A stretch of DNA of 64,000 nt from Anaeromyxobacter diazotrophicus (GCF_013340205.1 NZ_BJTG01000003.1:434001-498000), one strand, 5' to 3'; numbered from the stretch's first letter, positions 1 to 8,705 are shown. Translations and numbers: made by a program. The notes: generated by a model from the letters alone, not told the origin.

Positions 1-764
1 CCTTCGGCGCCCCCACCACCCCGGCCGGCCTGCGCAAGCGGCTCTTCCGCGATCCGATCCCGCCCCGCGCCCTCGAGCCCTCGGTGCCGCCGTGGCTGCA
101 GGAGATCGTGCTGCGCTGCCTCGAGCCCGACGCCCGCCAGCGCCACGCGTCCGCGGCGCAGGTCGCGTTCGACCTCACCCACCCGGACCAGGTCGCGCTC
201 GGCGAGCGGGCGGCGCGCCTGCGCCGCCGCGCCGGGCTGCGGGCCCTGCTCCGCTGGCTCCGCGCCGCCGGGCTGGAGCCTGCGCCCCCCGCCCGCCCCA
301 GCGCCCAGCTCTCGACCGCCCCCATCGTCGTGGCCGCCGTCGCCACCAGCCACGGCAACGAGGCGCAGTTCGAGGCGCTGCGCGAGGTGGTGGCGCGCCT
401 CCTCGCGCCCCGCGGCGAGACGCGCCTCGCCTGCGTCACCGTCGTCCGCCCCGCGCCGGAGCTGGGGGGCGCGACGCCCGACGACGCCGCCAGCCGGCAG
501 CGCATCAAGCACCTCGTGCTCCTGCGGCACTGGGCCGAGCCGCTCCACCTCCCGCCCGGCCGCGTCTCCTTCCACGTGCTCGAGTCCGCCGACCCCGCCG
601 CGGCGCTCGTCGACTACGCCCGCGTGAACCAGGTCGACCACGTGGTCCTGGGCGCCCCGCCGCCGGACCTGCCGTTCAAGGGGCTGCTCGGGACCATCCC
701 GACGCGGGTGGCCCTCGAGGCGCCCTGCACCGTGAGCATCGTGCGCCCGCGCGCGGAGCGGTGA
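1..764 (+). CDS. Ser/Thr protein kinase fused to universal stress protein domain (3' part)
   Basis: The reading frame is open from the left edge, so the start and the kinase N-lobe lie outside the window. The first ~60 visible residues are the end of a eukaryotic-type kinase C-lobe, with the subdomain XI arginine in RCLEPDARQRHASA. After a short basic linker, a UspA-type domain follows (about residues 105-250 of the visible part): it begins PIVVAAVATSHGNEAQFEALR and ends with the family pattern VDHVVLGAPP then CTVSIVRPR. The protein probably phosphorylates partners in response to a signal sensed by the Usp domain (nucleotide binding is typical of that family; inference). The gene ends 36 bases before repeat copy R1. 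Confidence 0.85.
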   Translation, partial: FGAPTTPAGLRKRLFRDPIPPRALEPSVPPWLQEIVLRCLEPDARQRHASAAQVAFDLTHPDQVALGERAARLRRRAGLRALLRWLRAAGLEPAPPARPSAQLSTAPIVVAAVATSHGNEAQFEALREVVARLLAPRGETRLACVTVVRPAPELGGATPDDAASRQRIKHLVLLRHWAEPLHLPPGRVSFHVLESADPAAALVDYARVNQVDHVVLGAPPPDLPFKGLLGTIPTRVALEAPCTVSIVRPRAER

Positions 765-800
765 AGTCCGCTCTCGGGCAGGGGTTCCGGGCGGGGCGGA

Positions 801-1016
801 GGGGTGGCCCTCCGCCGGAGCGCAGGCCGACCTGCGGAAGTTTGCCGTCCGCTGAACGGTGCGCTGCACCGCCGGTGCCGCGCCGGCGCGTGAGCCACGA
901 GCGCCTCCGCGGCGCGGCACGTTGCGGTGCAAGCCGCGGAGCGTTTCTGCACCGCCCGCCGTAGCAACCCGGCAGGTCGTTTGCCGAGCACCGCCGGAGG
1001 GCTACCCCGCAGCCCC
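801..1016. repeat. 216-bp nested inverted-repeat element, copy R1
   Basis: The ends are inverted repeats: GGGGTGGCCCTCCGCCGG at the left pairs with the complement of CCGCCGGAGGGCTACCCC at the right. A second inner pair, TGCACCGCCGGTGCCGCG and CGCGGCACGTTGCGGTGCA, brackets the centre, so a transcript could fold into one long hairpin. In this copy the terminal repeat extends outwards to about 781..1028. It is about 85% identical by eye to R2 (32859..33074) and, in reverse orientation, related to R3 (51680..51895). It lies between the convergent kinase-USP and MFS genes. With the hairpin at 1063..1094 it fills the 765..1105 gap; no gene is seen there. Confidence 0.85.
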
Positions 1017-1062
1017 GCCCGGAACCCCACCTGCGTGAACCCCGCCTGCGTGAAGCCGACCC

Positions 1063-1094
1063 GCGCGGAGGGGGACCCGGAGCCCCCTCCGCGC
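1063..1094 (-). terminator. Hairpin terminator downstream of MHS transporter
   Basis: A perfect 12-bp stem (GCGCGGAGGGGG at 1063-1074 with CCCCCTCCGCGC at 1083-1094) and an 8-base loop lie 12 bases past the transporter stop. There is no U-tract, as is common at very high GC. Just upstream a 10-bp direct repeat CCTGCGTGAA occurs twice (about 1030 and 1045). Confidence 0.6.
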
Positions 1095-1105
1095 TCCCAT
1101 CGGCT

Positions 1106-2791
1106 CTACGCGTGGTGGATCTCGCGGTCCTTCGTCTCCGGCAGGAACAAGGTCCCGATCACCGCCGTCATGACCGCGATGACGATCGGGTACCAGAGCC
1201 CGTAGTAGATGTCGCCGGTGGCGGCCACCATGGCGAAGGCGATGGTCGGCAGGAACCCGCCGAACCAACCGTTGCCGATGTGGTACGGCAGCGACATCGA
1301 GGTGTAGCGGATGCGCGCCGGGAAGAGCTCGACCAGCCAGGCCGCGATGGGCGCGTAGACGAGCGTCACGTAGATGGCGAGCAGCCAGAGCAGGAAGATC
1401 ACCATCGGCCGGTTGATCTTGTTCGGGTCGGCCTTGGTCGGGTACCCGGCGGCGTTCACCGCGTCGGTCATCTGCTTCTGGAACGCGGCGTTCTGCGTCT
1501 TGAACTCGGCCGGCGCGAGCTGCCGCCCCGGGAAGCTCGAGATGGTGGCGCCGCCGCCGATCTTGGCGCTCGCGATCGTCCCCGCGGGCGCCTCCTCGTT
1601 CGTGTAGGGGATGGCCCGCTTGGCGAGGAAGCTCTTCACGAGGTCACAGGAGGTCGTGAACTGAGTCTTGCCGATGGGGTCGAACTGGACGCTGCAGTCC
1701 TTCGGGTCGGCGACCACGGTGACCGGGTGCGCGGCCTCCGCGGCGGCGATGTCGGGGTTGGCGGCGCGGGTGAGCGCCTTGAACACGGGGAAGTAGGTGA
1801 GGGCCGCGATCACGCAGCCCGCCATGATGATCCGCTTCCGGCCGATCTTGTCCGAGAGCGCCCCGAACACGATGAAGAACGGCGTGGCCAGCACGAGCGC
1901 GATGGCGACCAGGATGTTGGCGGTGGAGGGGTCGACCTTGAGCGTCTGCTGCAGGAAGAACAGCTCGTAGAACATGCCGGTGTACCAGACGACGCCCTGC
2001 CCAGCCGTCCCGCCGAACAGGATGAGGAGCACGACCTTGAGGTTGCCCCAGCGCAGGAAGGACTCGGTGAGCGGCGCCTTGGAGGCCTTGCCCTCCTCCT
2101 TCATGCGCTTGAAGACCGGCGACTCGCTCAGCTTGAGGCGGATGTAGACCGAGATGGCGAGCAGCAGCGCGGAGAGGACGAACGGGATGCGCCAGCCCCA
2201 CGTGTCGAACGCGGGCCCGAGCAGGTTGCGGCAGCCGAGGATGACGAGCAGCGACAGGAACAGGCCGATGGTGGCCGTGGTCTGGATGAAGCTCGTGAAG
2301 AAGCCGCGCTTGCCCGGCGGCGCGTGCTCCGCCACGTAGGTGGCCGCGCCGCCGTACTCGCCGCCGAGCGCGAGCCCCTGCAGCAGGCGCAGGCCGATGA
2401 GGATGATGGGGGCCGCCACGCCGATGGTGGCGTAGGAGGGCAGCAGGCCGACGATGAACGTCGACAGGCCCATGATGAGGATGGTGACGAGGAACGTGTA
2501 CTTCCGGCCGATCATGTCGCCCAGCCGGCCGAAGACGATGGCGCCGAACGGCCGCACCGCGAAGCCCGCGGCGAAGGCGAGCAGGGCGAAGATGAACGCG
2601 CTCGTCTCGTTCAGCGCGGAGAAGAATTGCTTGCCGATGATCGCGGCCAGCGAGCCGTAGAGATAGAAGTCGTACCACTCGAACACGGTGCCGAGCGACG
2701 ACGCGAAGATGACGAGCTGCTCCTCCTTCGTGATGCCGCCGATGCTCCCGGCCGGCGGCGGGGGTTTGGGCGGGGCGAGGGTCGTGGCCAT
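1106..2791 (-). CDS. MFS transporter, metabolite:H+ symporter (MHS) family
   Basis: 561-residue inner-membrane secondary transporter. The N half carries the MHS/ProP-KgtP signature: EWYDFYLYGSLAAIIG, RPFGAIVFGRLGDMIGRK after TM2-TM3 and GLRLLQGLALGGEYGGAA around TM4. TM segments 7-8 contain the repeat motif GALSDKIGRKRIIM. A ~120-residue soluble insertion (about residues 365-480, with two cysteines) sits between late TM segments. The substrate is probably an organic acid or an osmolyte (family inference). The start at 2791 is chosen because GGAG lies 6 bases upstream; an open extension to 2857 lacks such a site. Confidence 0.85.
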   Translation of the reverse strand: MATTLAPPKPPPPAGSIGGITKEEQLVIFASSLGTVFEWYDFYLYGSLAAIIGKQFFSALNETSAFIFALLAFAAGFAVRPFGAIVFGRLGDMIGRKYTFLVTILIMGLSTFIVGLLPSYATIGVAAPIILIGLRLLQGLALGGEYGGAATYVAEHAPPGKRGFFTSFIQTTATIGLFLSLLVILGCRNLLGPAFDTWGWRIPFVLSALLLAISVYIRLKLSESPVFKRMKEEGKASKAPLTESFLRWGNLKVVLLILFGGTAGQGVVWYTGMFYELFFLQQTLKVDPSTANILVAIALVLATPFFIVFGALSDKIGRKRIIMAGCVIAALTYFPVFKALTRAANPDIAAAEAAHPVTVVADPKDCSVQFDPIGKTQFTTSCDLVKSFLAKRAIPYTNEEAPAGTIASAKIGGGATISSFPGRQLAPAEFKTQNAAFQKQMTDAVNAAGYPTKADPNKINRPMVIFLLWLLAIYVTLVYAPIAAWLVELFPARIRYTSMSLPYHIGNGWFGGFLPTIAFAMVAATGDIYYGLWYPIVIAVMTAVIGTLFLPETKDREIHHA

Positions 2792-2905
2792 GCTGTTCTC
2801 CGTCCGTGAAAAGGGTGTGCGCGGTCGAGCCGTGACGATGACCGCGCAAGTCCCCATAGGCGGCGCCGAGCCGTGCGCGAAAGGGAGACACCCAATTGAC
2901 CGGCG

Positions 2906-4066
2906 TCAGGAGCGGGGCCGGCCCGGCGAAGCGAGCGCGGCGGAGAGCGCGAGCGGGAGGAGCTCGGCGACGGCGGCCCAGCCGAAGAGGGGGCCGACCC
3001 CGCCGAACCGGTCGTAGCCCCACCCCGCCAGCTGGTACCCGAGCGCGTTCCCGGCCCCGAACACCACCGCCGCGTAGAGGGCCTGCCCGGTCGCCCGCAG
3101 CGGGCCCGGCACGAGCGCCGCCATCGCCTGCATGCTCGCTCCCCAGAAGAGGCCGAAGGTGAGGGCGTGCAGGAGCTGCAGGAGCACCAGCGCCGCGGCG
3201 CCCTCGACCCGGGCGAGGAGCGCCCAGCGGAGCGCGGTCCCGGCGAAGGCGACGGCGAAGAGCGCGCGCGCCCCGAAGCGGCGCGCCAGCCGGGGGTAGG
3301 CGAGCAGCGCCAGCACCTCGGCGCCCACCCCCGCCGCCATGGCGAGCCCGGTGACGCTGGCGGACAGCCGGAGGTCGCGCACGAACACGCCGAAGAGCAG
3401 GTGGAACGGCGCGCAGGCGCCCCAATGCACGGCGCAGGCGAGGAGCAGCGCCAGCAGCCGCCGGTCGCCCAGGAGCGCCAACGCGTCGCGCGCGCGCGGC
3501 CGCGGCCCGGCCGAGCCGGGGACGTCGAGCCGGCGCGCCGCGAGCGCGTACCCGGCGACGCAGAGCGCCACCGCCACCGGGACCAGCCGATCGCCCGGGC
3601 GATCGCCGCGCAGGGCGAGGAGGAGCCCCAGCCCCTGCGCCAGCGCGATGAAGCCGAGCGAGCCGAAGAGGCGGATGCGCGTGTAGGCGGCGCCCGCGCC
3701 GCGGCGGACCCACTCCAGCGTGACCGCGTCGGCGAGCGGCACCACCGCGCGCTCGCCCAGCGCCTGGGCGAGGACCACCGCCCCGAGCGCCAGCGGGGTC
3801 CGCGCCCAGGGCAGGAAGGCGGCCGCCGCCAGCGACCCGCCGGCGGCGAGCGCGAGCGCCCGCCCCGGCGCGCCGAGCCGGTCCGCCACCGCGCCCCAGG
3901 CCAGCGCCACCGGCGCGGCGAGCAGGGGGCCGATCATCTGCACCGAGCCGATCTGCTCGCCGGTGAAGCCGAGGCCCCGCAGGTACGGCGCGAAGTAGGG
4001 CAGGTTGGCGCCCACCGCGCCGTAGTACGCGAAGTAAAAGAGGCGCAGGCGCGAGGCGGTCGACAT
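2906..4066 (-). CDS. MFS transporter (MFS_1-like, HcaT/LacY-related)
   Basis: 386-residue, 12-TM permease beginning MSTASRLRLFYFAYYGAVGA, the N-terminal pattern of the MFS_1-like group (PF12832: phenylpropionate and nucleoside:H+ symporter relatives). The acidic-basic loop WGAVADRLGAPGRAL after TM2 fits. The substrate cannot be deduced. It is transcribed divergently from the nucleotidyltransferase at 4101 with only 34 bases between starts, so the two promoters must overlap. It ends 114 bases before the MHS transporter start. The in-frame extension to 4177 would run into the neighbouring gene and was not used. Confidence 0.8.
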   Translation of the reverse strand: MSTASRLRLFYFAYYGAVGANLPYFAPYLRGLGFTGEQIGSVQMIGPLLAAPVALAWGAVADRLGAPGRALALAAGGSLAAAAFLPWARTPLALGAVVLAQALGERAVVPLADAVTLEWVRRGAGAAYTRIRLFGSLGFIALAQGLGLLLALRGDRPGDRLVPVAVALCVAGYALAARRLDVPGSAGPRPRARDALALLGDRRLLALLLACAVHWGACAPFHLLFGVFVRDLRLSASVTGLAMAAGVGAEVLALLAYPRLARRFGARALFAVAFAGTALRWALLARVEGAAALVLLQLLHALTFGLFWGASMQAMAALVPGPLRATGQALYAAVVFGAGNALGYQLAGWGYDRFGGVGPLFGWAAVAELLPLALSAALASPGRPRS

Positions 4067-4083
4067 GGCGCGGGGGGCTCGTC

Positions 4084-4089
4084 TACATT
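4084..4089 (+). promoter_or_regulatory. -10-like hexamer TACATT of a near-leaderless promoter
   Basis: TACATT ends 11 bases before the ATG of the nucleotidyltransferase, and no Shine-Dalgarno sequence is present. The mRNA leader would be about 5 bases. No clear -35 is visible. Confidence 0.4.
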
Positions 4090-4100
4090 CGCGCTCTACC

Positions 4101-5141
4101 ATGGAACCCGTCGTCGGGATGGTCCTCTGTGCCGGGCTGGGCACGCGCCTGCGGCCGCTCACGGCGCGGCTCCCCAAGCCGGCGGTGCCGGTGTGCGGCC
4201 TCCCGCTGGTGCGCTACGCGCTCGCGCTGCTCGCCGGCGCCGGCGCCCGCCGCGCGGCCGTGAACGCGCACCACCTCCCGGACGCCATGGCCGCGGCGGC
4301 GCGGGCGTCGGCGGCCGCGCTCGGCCTGGAGCTGGCGGTGTCGCGCGAGCCGGTCATCGCCGGCACGGGCGGTGCGCTGCGCGAGGCCCGGGCGCTGCTC
4401 GGCGGCGCGGCGGCGGTGGTGGTGGTGAACGGCGACGTGCTGTTCGACGTCGACCTCGCGGCGGCCGTGCGCGCCCACCAAGCCTCCGGTGCGCTCGCCA
4501 CCATGGTCCTCACGCGCATGCCGGAGGGGGCGGGCTACGCCGCGGTCGAGACCGACGGCGCGGGCGCGGTGCGGCGCATCGCGGGCCGGTTCGGTCCGGG
4601 CGGCGAGGGCCTCGCGCCCTGGCACTTCACCGGCGTGCACGTCCTCTCCCCCGAGCTGCTGGCCCGGGTGCCGGCGGCGCCCTTCGAGCTCGACGTGAAC
4701 CGGCACGTCTACCCGCCGCTCATGGCGGCGGGCCTGGTGCGCGGCCACGTGGTGACGGGCGCCTGGGACGACCTCGGGACGCCCGCCCGCTACCTGGCCG
4801 CCAACGAGGACGTGCTCTCCGGGCGCTTCCCGCTGGGGCGCTTCCACGGCGCGAGCCCGTTCGCGGGGCACGAGCCGTTCGGGCACCCGGGCGTGTGGCT
4901 CGGTCCGGGCGCCCACGTCGACCCGGGCGCGGCGCTGCACGCCCCGGCGCTGATCGGTCCAGGCGCCCGCGTCGAGGCGGGCGCGACCGTCGGGCCGTCG
5001 GCGGTGGTGGGCGCGGGGGCGCGCGTGGGCGCCGGCGCGCGCGTCGCCCACGCGGTGGTGTGGGAGGGCACGCACGTCCGGCCGGGGGAGGAGCTCCTGC
5101 GCGCCGTGGCGGCGGGCGAGGAGCGGGTCGCGGCGGGCTGA
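4101..5141 (+). CDS. NDP-sugar nucleotidyltransferase (GlmU/RfbA-like) with left-handed beta-helix
   Basis: 346 residues. The N-terminal NTP_transferase domain has the signature MVLCAGLGTRLRPLT followed by PKPAVPVCG, and the metal-binding VVVVNGDVLFDVD. Residues ~260-335 form a hexapeptide-repeat beta-helix (repeating GAxV-type units such as GARVEAGATVGPSAVVGAGA), as in GlmU and mannose-1-phosphate guanylyltransferases. It should transfer a nucleotide to a sugar-1-phosphate for surface polysaccharide or cell-wall precursors; the exact sugar and base are not determinable. The start at 4101 is used because the ORF upstream of it overlaps the divergent MFS start. Confidence 0.82.
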   Translation: MEPVVGMVLCAGLGTRLRPLTARLPKPAVPVCGLPLVRYALALLAGAGARRAAVNAHHLPDAMAAAARASAAALGLELAVSREPVIAGTGGALREARALLGGAAAVVVVNGDVLFDVDLAAAVRAHQASGALATMVLTRMPEGAGYAAVETDGAGAVRRIAGRFGPGGEGLAPWHFTGVHVLSPELLARVPAAPFELDVNRHVYPPLMAAGLVRGHVVTGAWDDLGTPARYLAANEDVLSGRFPLGRFHGASPFAGHEPFGHPGVWLGPGAHVDPGAALHAPALIGPGARVEAGATVGPSAVVGAGARVGAGARVAHAVVWEGTHVRPGEELLRAVAAGEERVAAG

Positions 5142-5203
5142 AGCGCCCTTGCCCGCCGCGGCGGAGGTGACGACCTTCCAAGCCGTCGCGGGAGGGGGAC
5201 GTC

Positions 5204-5863
5204 ATGCGGGTAGGGATCATCGGCTCCGGGCACATCGGCGGGACCGCGGCCAGGCTCTTCGCCGAGGCCGGGCACGAGGTGGCGCTCAGCCACGCGGGGC
5301 CGCCGGACGCGCTGAGGGACGCGGTGGCGAAGCTCGGCCCGAACGCCCACGCCGCGACGGTGGAAGAGGCCGCGCGCTTCGGCGACGTCGTGCTGCTGGC
5401 GCTGCCCTGGCGCAGCCGCGGCGCGCTGCCGGCGCGGGCGCTCGACGGCAAGGTGGTGGTGGACGCGACCAACCCCTACGGCGCGGACGGGAAGGTGGAG
5501 GACCTGGGCGACGCCACCTCGAGCGAGGAGGTCCTGAAGGTCATCCCGCGCTCCCGGCTGGTGAAGGCCATGAACACCCTCTTCGCGCAGGACCTCGCGA
5601 GCCGGGGCCGCAAGGACCTCCCGCTGCCCGAGCGGACGGTGCTCCTCATGGCGGGCGACGACGAGGACGCGAAGCAGGTCGTGGCGGAGCTCATCCGCGA
5701 CATCGGCTACGCCGCCGTCGACCTCGGCGAGCTGCGCGAGGGCGGGAAGCTGCAGCAGCCCGGGTCGCCGCTGTACGCGAAGACGCTGCGCGCGAGCGAG
5801 GTACCGGCGGCGCTGGGGATGGAGGGCGGGGAGGGCGACGAGCCGCAGCCGGGGCCGCGCTAG
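5204..5863 (+). CDS. NADPH-dependent F420 reductase-like oxidoreductase
   Basis: 219 residues. The N-terminal Rossmann fold is clear in MRVGIIGSGHIGGTAARLFA (GxGxxG), followed by the COG2085 patterns VVLLALPW and VVVDATNPY and by LVKAMNTL near residue 120. The family includes F420H2:NADP oxidoreductases, though many bacterial members use unknown substrates. GGAGGGGG lies 6 bases upstream of the ATG. The stop codon shares a CTAG tetranucleotide with the stop of the convergent gene, so the two coding regions overlap by 3-4 bases. Confidence 0.75.
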   Translation: MRVGIIGSGHIGGTAARLFAEAGHEVALSHAGPPDALRDAVAKLGPNAHAATVEEAARFGDVVLLALPWRSRGALPARALDGKVVVDATNPYGADGKVEDLGDATSSEEVLKVIPRSRLVKAMNTLFAQDLASRGRKDLPLPERTVLLMAGDDEDAKQVVAELIRDIGYAAVDLGELREGGKLQQPGSPLYAKTLRASEVPAALGMEGGEGDEPQPGPR

Positions 5864-6756
5864 CCCGGCTCCACGGCGCGGCCGCACCGGTCGCAGAAAC
5901 GCGCTGGCGGGGCGAGGGCGTTCCCGCAGCCGGCGCAGGTCTTCCCGCCGGGCGCGGCGACGAGGCCGGGGACGAGCGGCGCCACGGCCGGCGCGGGCGG
6001 CGGCGCGGCCCGCCGCGCGCGGAGCGCGTCGCCGAGCGCGCGGTGGTCGTCGAACAGCTTCACCGCCTCCACCGCGAGGAGCACGAGCCCCACCACGAAC
6101 CACCAGGTGAGGAGCCCGCAGATGAAGAGCGCCTTGTGGGTGGCGTCGGAGGTGAGGACCGGCGCGACGGCGTGGCGCCTCACCACGTCGGCGCGGAGCG
6201 CGAGCAGCTCGAACAGGGTGAGGACGGTGAAGGCCACCGCCGCCAGGTGCGCCGTGAAGCCGGGGAACCCGCCCAGCGCGTGCAGCGGCCCGCCGGCGAC
6301 GCCGAGCCCGATCGCCAGCCAGAACCAGGTGGTGAAGCGGGAGGGGCGGCCCGCCAGCTCCCGGTAGGCGGAGCCCGCCTGGTAGAACTTCACCACGGGG
6401 TAGATGCCGAGCGTCACCGCCCCCAGGCCGAGCAGCGCGCCGGTGGAGACCGGCTCCATCCCCTCCGGCAGCGCGGCCGGACCCGCGGGCGCGGGCGCGG
6501 TCGCGGCCGAGGTCGAGGTCGAGGGGCCGGGCGGCGGGAACGTCGGCTCGGCCTGCTCGCTCGCGGGGGCGGACGTCGGCAGCGCCATCGCCACCTCCGG
6601 CACGTTCCGGAGCGCCTCCCACCCGCGCATGCCCGAGCGCCAGATCCGCGACTCGGCGCCGAGCCGGCCGGCGCGGACCAGCTCCACCAGCGCGCCGTGC
6701 TCGACGGGGCCGGCCTGCCGCCCTTCCCACTCGTACCACCAGATCGCGTCCGCCAT
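5860..6756 (-). CDS. GYF_2-DUF4234-zinc ribbon membrane protein
   Basis: 298 residues with three modules. Residues 1-60 are a GYF_2 (DUF4339) domain (IWWYEWEGRQAGPVEHGALV and W-R-S-G-M-R-G-W). A Pro/Ala linker follows. A DUF4234-like membrane region with about four TM helices spans residues ~115-255. The C-terminus (about 275-295) is a zinc ribbon of the form CAGCGN...FCDRCGRAVEPG with four cysteines. GYF domains bind proline-rich peptides, so it may tether signalling partners at the membrane (inference). It starts 17 bases after the PP2C gene and is probably co-transcribed with it. Confidence 0.75.
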   Translation of the reverse strand: MADAIWWYEWEGRQAGPVEHGALVELVRAGRLGAESRIWRSGMRGWEALRNVPEVAMALPTSAPASEQAEPTFPPPGPSTSTSAATAPAPAGPAALPEGMEPVSTGALLGLGAVTLGIYPVVKFYQAGSAYRELAGRPSRFTTWFWLAIGLGVAGGPLHALGGFPGFTAHLAAVAFTVLTLFELLALRADVVRRHAVAPVLTSDATHKALFICGLLTWWFVVGLVLLAVEAVKLFDDHRALGDALRARRAAPPPAPAVAPLVPGLVAAPGGKTCAGCGNALAPPARFCDRCGRAVEPG

Positions 6757-6773
6757 CCCCGTCCCCGTCCGCG

Positions 6774-7544
6774 TCAGCGGTGGACCTGCGCCAGCACGCA
6801 GGTGATGTTGTCGATGCCGCCCGCCTCGTTGGCGGCGGCGATGAGCCCCTGCACCGCGCGCGGCAGGTCCGCCCGGGCGCCGCGCAGGATCTCGGCGATG
6901 CGCGCGTCCGGCACCATCCCCGACAGCCCGTCGCAGCAGAGGAGGACCTCGTCGCCCTCCTCCAGCGGGACCCGCAGCAGGTCCACCTCCAGGTCGTCGC
7001 GCATGCCGAGCGCCCGCACGATGACGTTCTTGTGCGGGAACGCGTCGATCTCCGCCGCGCTGGGCCGGTGCACCCGGATGAAGTCGTTGAGGAGCGAGTG
7101 GTCCTCGGTGAGCTGGGCGAGCACGCCCCGCCGGTAGAGGTAGGCGCGGCTGTCGCCCACGTGGGCCACCAGCGCCTCGGGCGCGCGGTCGGAGAACCAG
7201 GCGGTGACGAGCGTCGTGCCCATCCCGCGCAGCCGCTCGTCCGCCCGGGCGCGCTGGCGGATGCGCTGGTTCGCGAGCTTCACCCCGGCGATGAGCCGGT
7301 TCTCGTGCTCGCCGCGGCGGGGATCCTCCGGGAAGGGCCAGGTGGCCTCCTCGTCGCGCCCGGTGAGGCTGAAGAACTCCGCCATCTCCTCGACCGCCAC
7401 GCGCGCGGCCACCTCGCCGGAGGCGTGGCCGCCCATCCCGTCCGCGACGCACAGGAGCCGCTCCTCGAGCAGGAGGAGGAACGCGTCCTCGTTGTGAGCG
7501 CGGCGGAGCCCGACATGGCTGTCGCCGGCGGCAGTGAGGCGCAT
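6774..7544 (-). CDS. PP2C-family Ser/Thr protein phosphatase
   Basis: 256 residues, the usual size of PrpC/Stp1 enzymes. All metal-binding motifs are intact: GLRRAHNEDAFL, VADGMGGHASGEVA, HVGDSRAYLYRRG with DHSLL, LLCCDGLSGMVPD, and GGIDNIT near the C-terminus. It dephosphorylates Ser/Thr-phosphorylated proteins with Mn/Mg and probably reverses eukaryotic-type kinases, one of which lies ~6 kb away. No strong Shine-Dalgarno is visible; a TAGATT -10-like hexamer lies 23 bases upstream of the start. Confidence 0.92.
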   Translation of the reverse strand: MRLTAAGDSHVGLRRAHNEDAFLLLLEERLLCVADGMGGHASGEVAARVAVEEMAEFFSLTGRDEEATWPFPEDPRRGEHENRLIAGVKLANQRIRQRARADERLRGMGTTLVTAWFSDRAPEALVAHVGDSRAYLYRRGVLAQLTEDHSLLNDFIRVHRPSAAEIDAFPHKNVIVRALGMRDDLEVDLLRVPLEEGDEVLLCCDGLSGMVPDARIAEILRGARADLPRAVQGLIAAANEAGGIDNITCVLAQVHR

Positions 7545-7662
7545 GGGGGCCGGTCCAGGGAGGGCGGGAATCTACCCGCCGCCCACCGGGCTGGTCAACG
7601 CAAGGTGAGCGGAGAGGGGGGGTCGCGGGGAGGCCAGCCGCCCGGCCTCGCCGGCGAGAGGG

Positions 7663-8601
7663 TCACGGCAGGACCAGCCGGACCGGCGGCCCGGTCCGGA
7701 CGCGCGTCTCCCGCTCCGCCTGGTCGAGGTCGCCGTCGACCGTGAAGCGCAGCGGCCCCTCGAGGAGGAAGTCGCGGGTGACGGCGTCGACGGCGAGGCT
7801 CCGGCGCCAGGGGCGGCCCGCCCAGATCTGCGGCAGCCGCGCCGCCACCTGGAGCGTCGAGCCGGTCACCCCCACCGCGTGGAAGAAGCCCGGCTGCTCG
7901 TCGCAGCGCGAGAACGGGGTGAAGCCGAACCCGAGCTCCGGGACCGCCCCCGCCAGGACCGCCAGGTACGGGCCGTCCGGCCAGTCCTCGCCGTCGGCCC
8001 GGATGCGCATGGGCTCGCGGGCGGTCAGCGCGGCGGCGAAGCGGCCGCCCACGAGCGAGGAGCCGACCGCCCGGACCAGCAGCGCGGCGGCGGTGCCGGG
8101 CGCCGGGTGGCCGGTGCCGTAGTAGGCGTCGAGGAAGGTGACGACCGCGCCGGTCCCGAACAGGAACCCGAACTGGGGCGGCGCGCCGTCCGCCTCGATC
8201 GCCAGGAGGTCGCGCTCCACCACCCGCCACGGCTGGCCTGCCCGCCGGCGCTCGAGCAGCGCCTTCAGGATGGACTCGGGGCTGCCGCGCAGCTGGTGGG
8301 CGTCGGCGACGGTGTTCATCGCGCCGCCGCGCAGGAGCGCCACCGCCGGCAGCGGCGCGGCGCCGTAGGCGCGCGCGAAGGCGGTCAGCACGACGTGGCC
8401 CGTGCCGTCCCCGCCGTTCACCCCCAGGAGCTCGATGCCCTGGGTCCGGAAGCGCTCCACGGCCCGGGCGAGCTCGTCGAGGGTGGAGGCCTCCGCGAGC
8501 TCGCCGTCGCCGCCGAGGAGCGCCCGGAGCCGCGCGGCCGTGCCGGGCGAGCGGAGGTTGCGCCGCGACCGAGGGTTGTGGATGACGCCGATCCCGCCCA
8601 T
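7663..8601 (-). CDS. Diacylglycerol kinase-family protein
   Basis: 312 residues. The N-terminus IGVIHNPRSRRN and the glycine-rich LGVNGGDGTGHVVL are the nucleotide-binding signature of DAGK_cat (PF00781; YegS/BmrU/sphingosine kinase group). The C-terminal half has the usual beta-sandwich pattern ending GPLRFTVDGDLDQAE. It probably phosphorylates a lipid hydroxyl at the inner membrane. The ATG at 8601 has GGAG directly before it and AGGAGG further upstream; a TTG at 8658 would add 19 residues and lacks a ribosome site. It is divergent from the J-domain gene. Confidence 0.82.
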   Translation of the reverse strand: MGGIGVIHNPRSRRNLRSPGTAARLRALLGGDGELAEASTLDELARAVERFRTQGIELLGVNGGDGTGHVVLTAFARAYGAAPLPAVALLRGGAMNTVADAHQLRGSPESILKALLERRRAGQPWRVVERDLLAIEADGAPPQFGFLFGTGAVVTFLDAYYGTGHPAPGTAAALLVRAVGSSLVGGRFAAALTAREPMRIRADGEDWPDGPYLAVLAGAVPELGFGFTPFSRCDEQPGFFHAVGVTGSTLQVAARLPQIWAGRPWRRSLAVDAVTRDFLLEGPLRFTVDGDLDQAERETRVRTGPPVRLVLP

Positions 8602-8705
8602 CTCCGCCGATCCCGCCTCCTTCCCGGCGACTCTGGGGGCGGCCCCGCTCCGGTCCAAGCGAAAAAACGGGCTGCGGGCGTGGTCGCGCCCGGGTTCCCT
8701 CGCGG

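Noticed and set aside
614-1030. 138-residue minus-strand frame across R1
   Set aside because: Overlaps the kinase-USP gene and the inverted-repeat element; no domain, no ribosome site.
2896-2909. TTGAC-N4-GTCAG resembling an FNR box upstream of the MHS transporter
   Set aside because: One half-site is imperfect, it overlaps the stop codon of the neighbouring gene, and no -10 fits the spacing.
3167-5170. 667-residue plus-strand frame antisense to the MFS gene and out of frame with the nucleotidyltransferase
   Set aside because: Composition is Arg/Gly/Ala shadow sequence; the genes in other frames have full family motifs.
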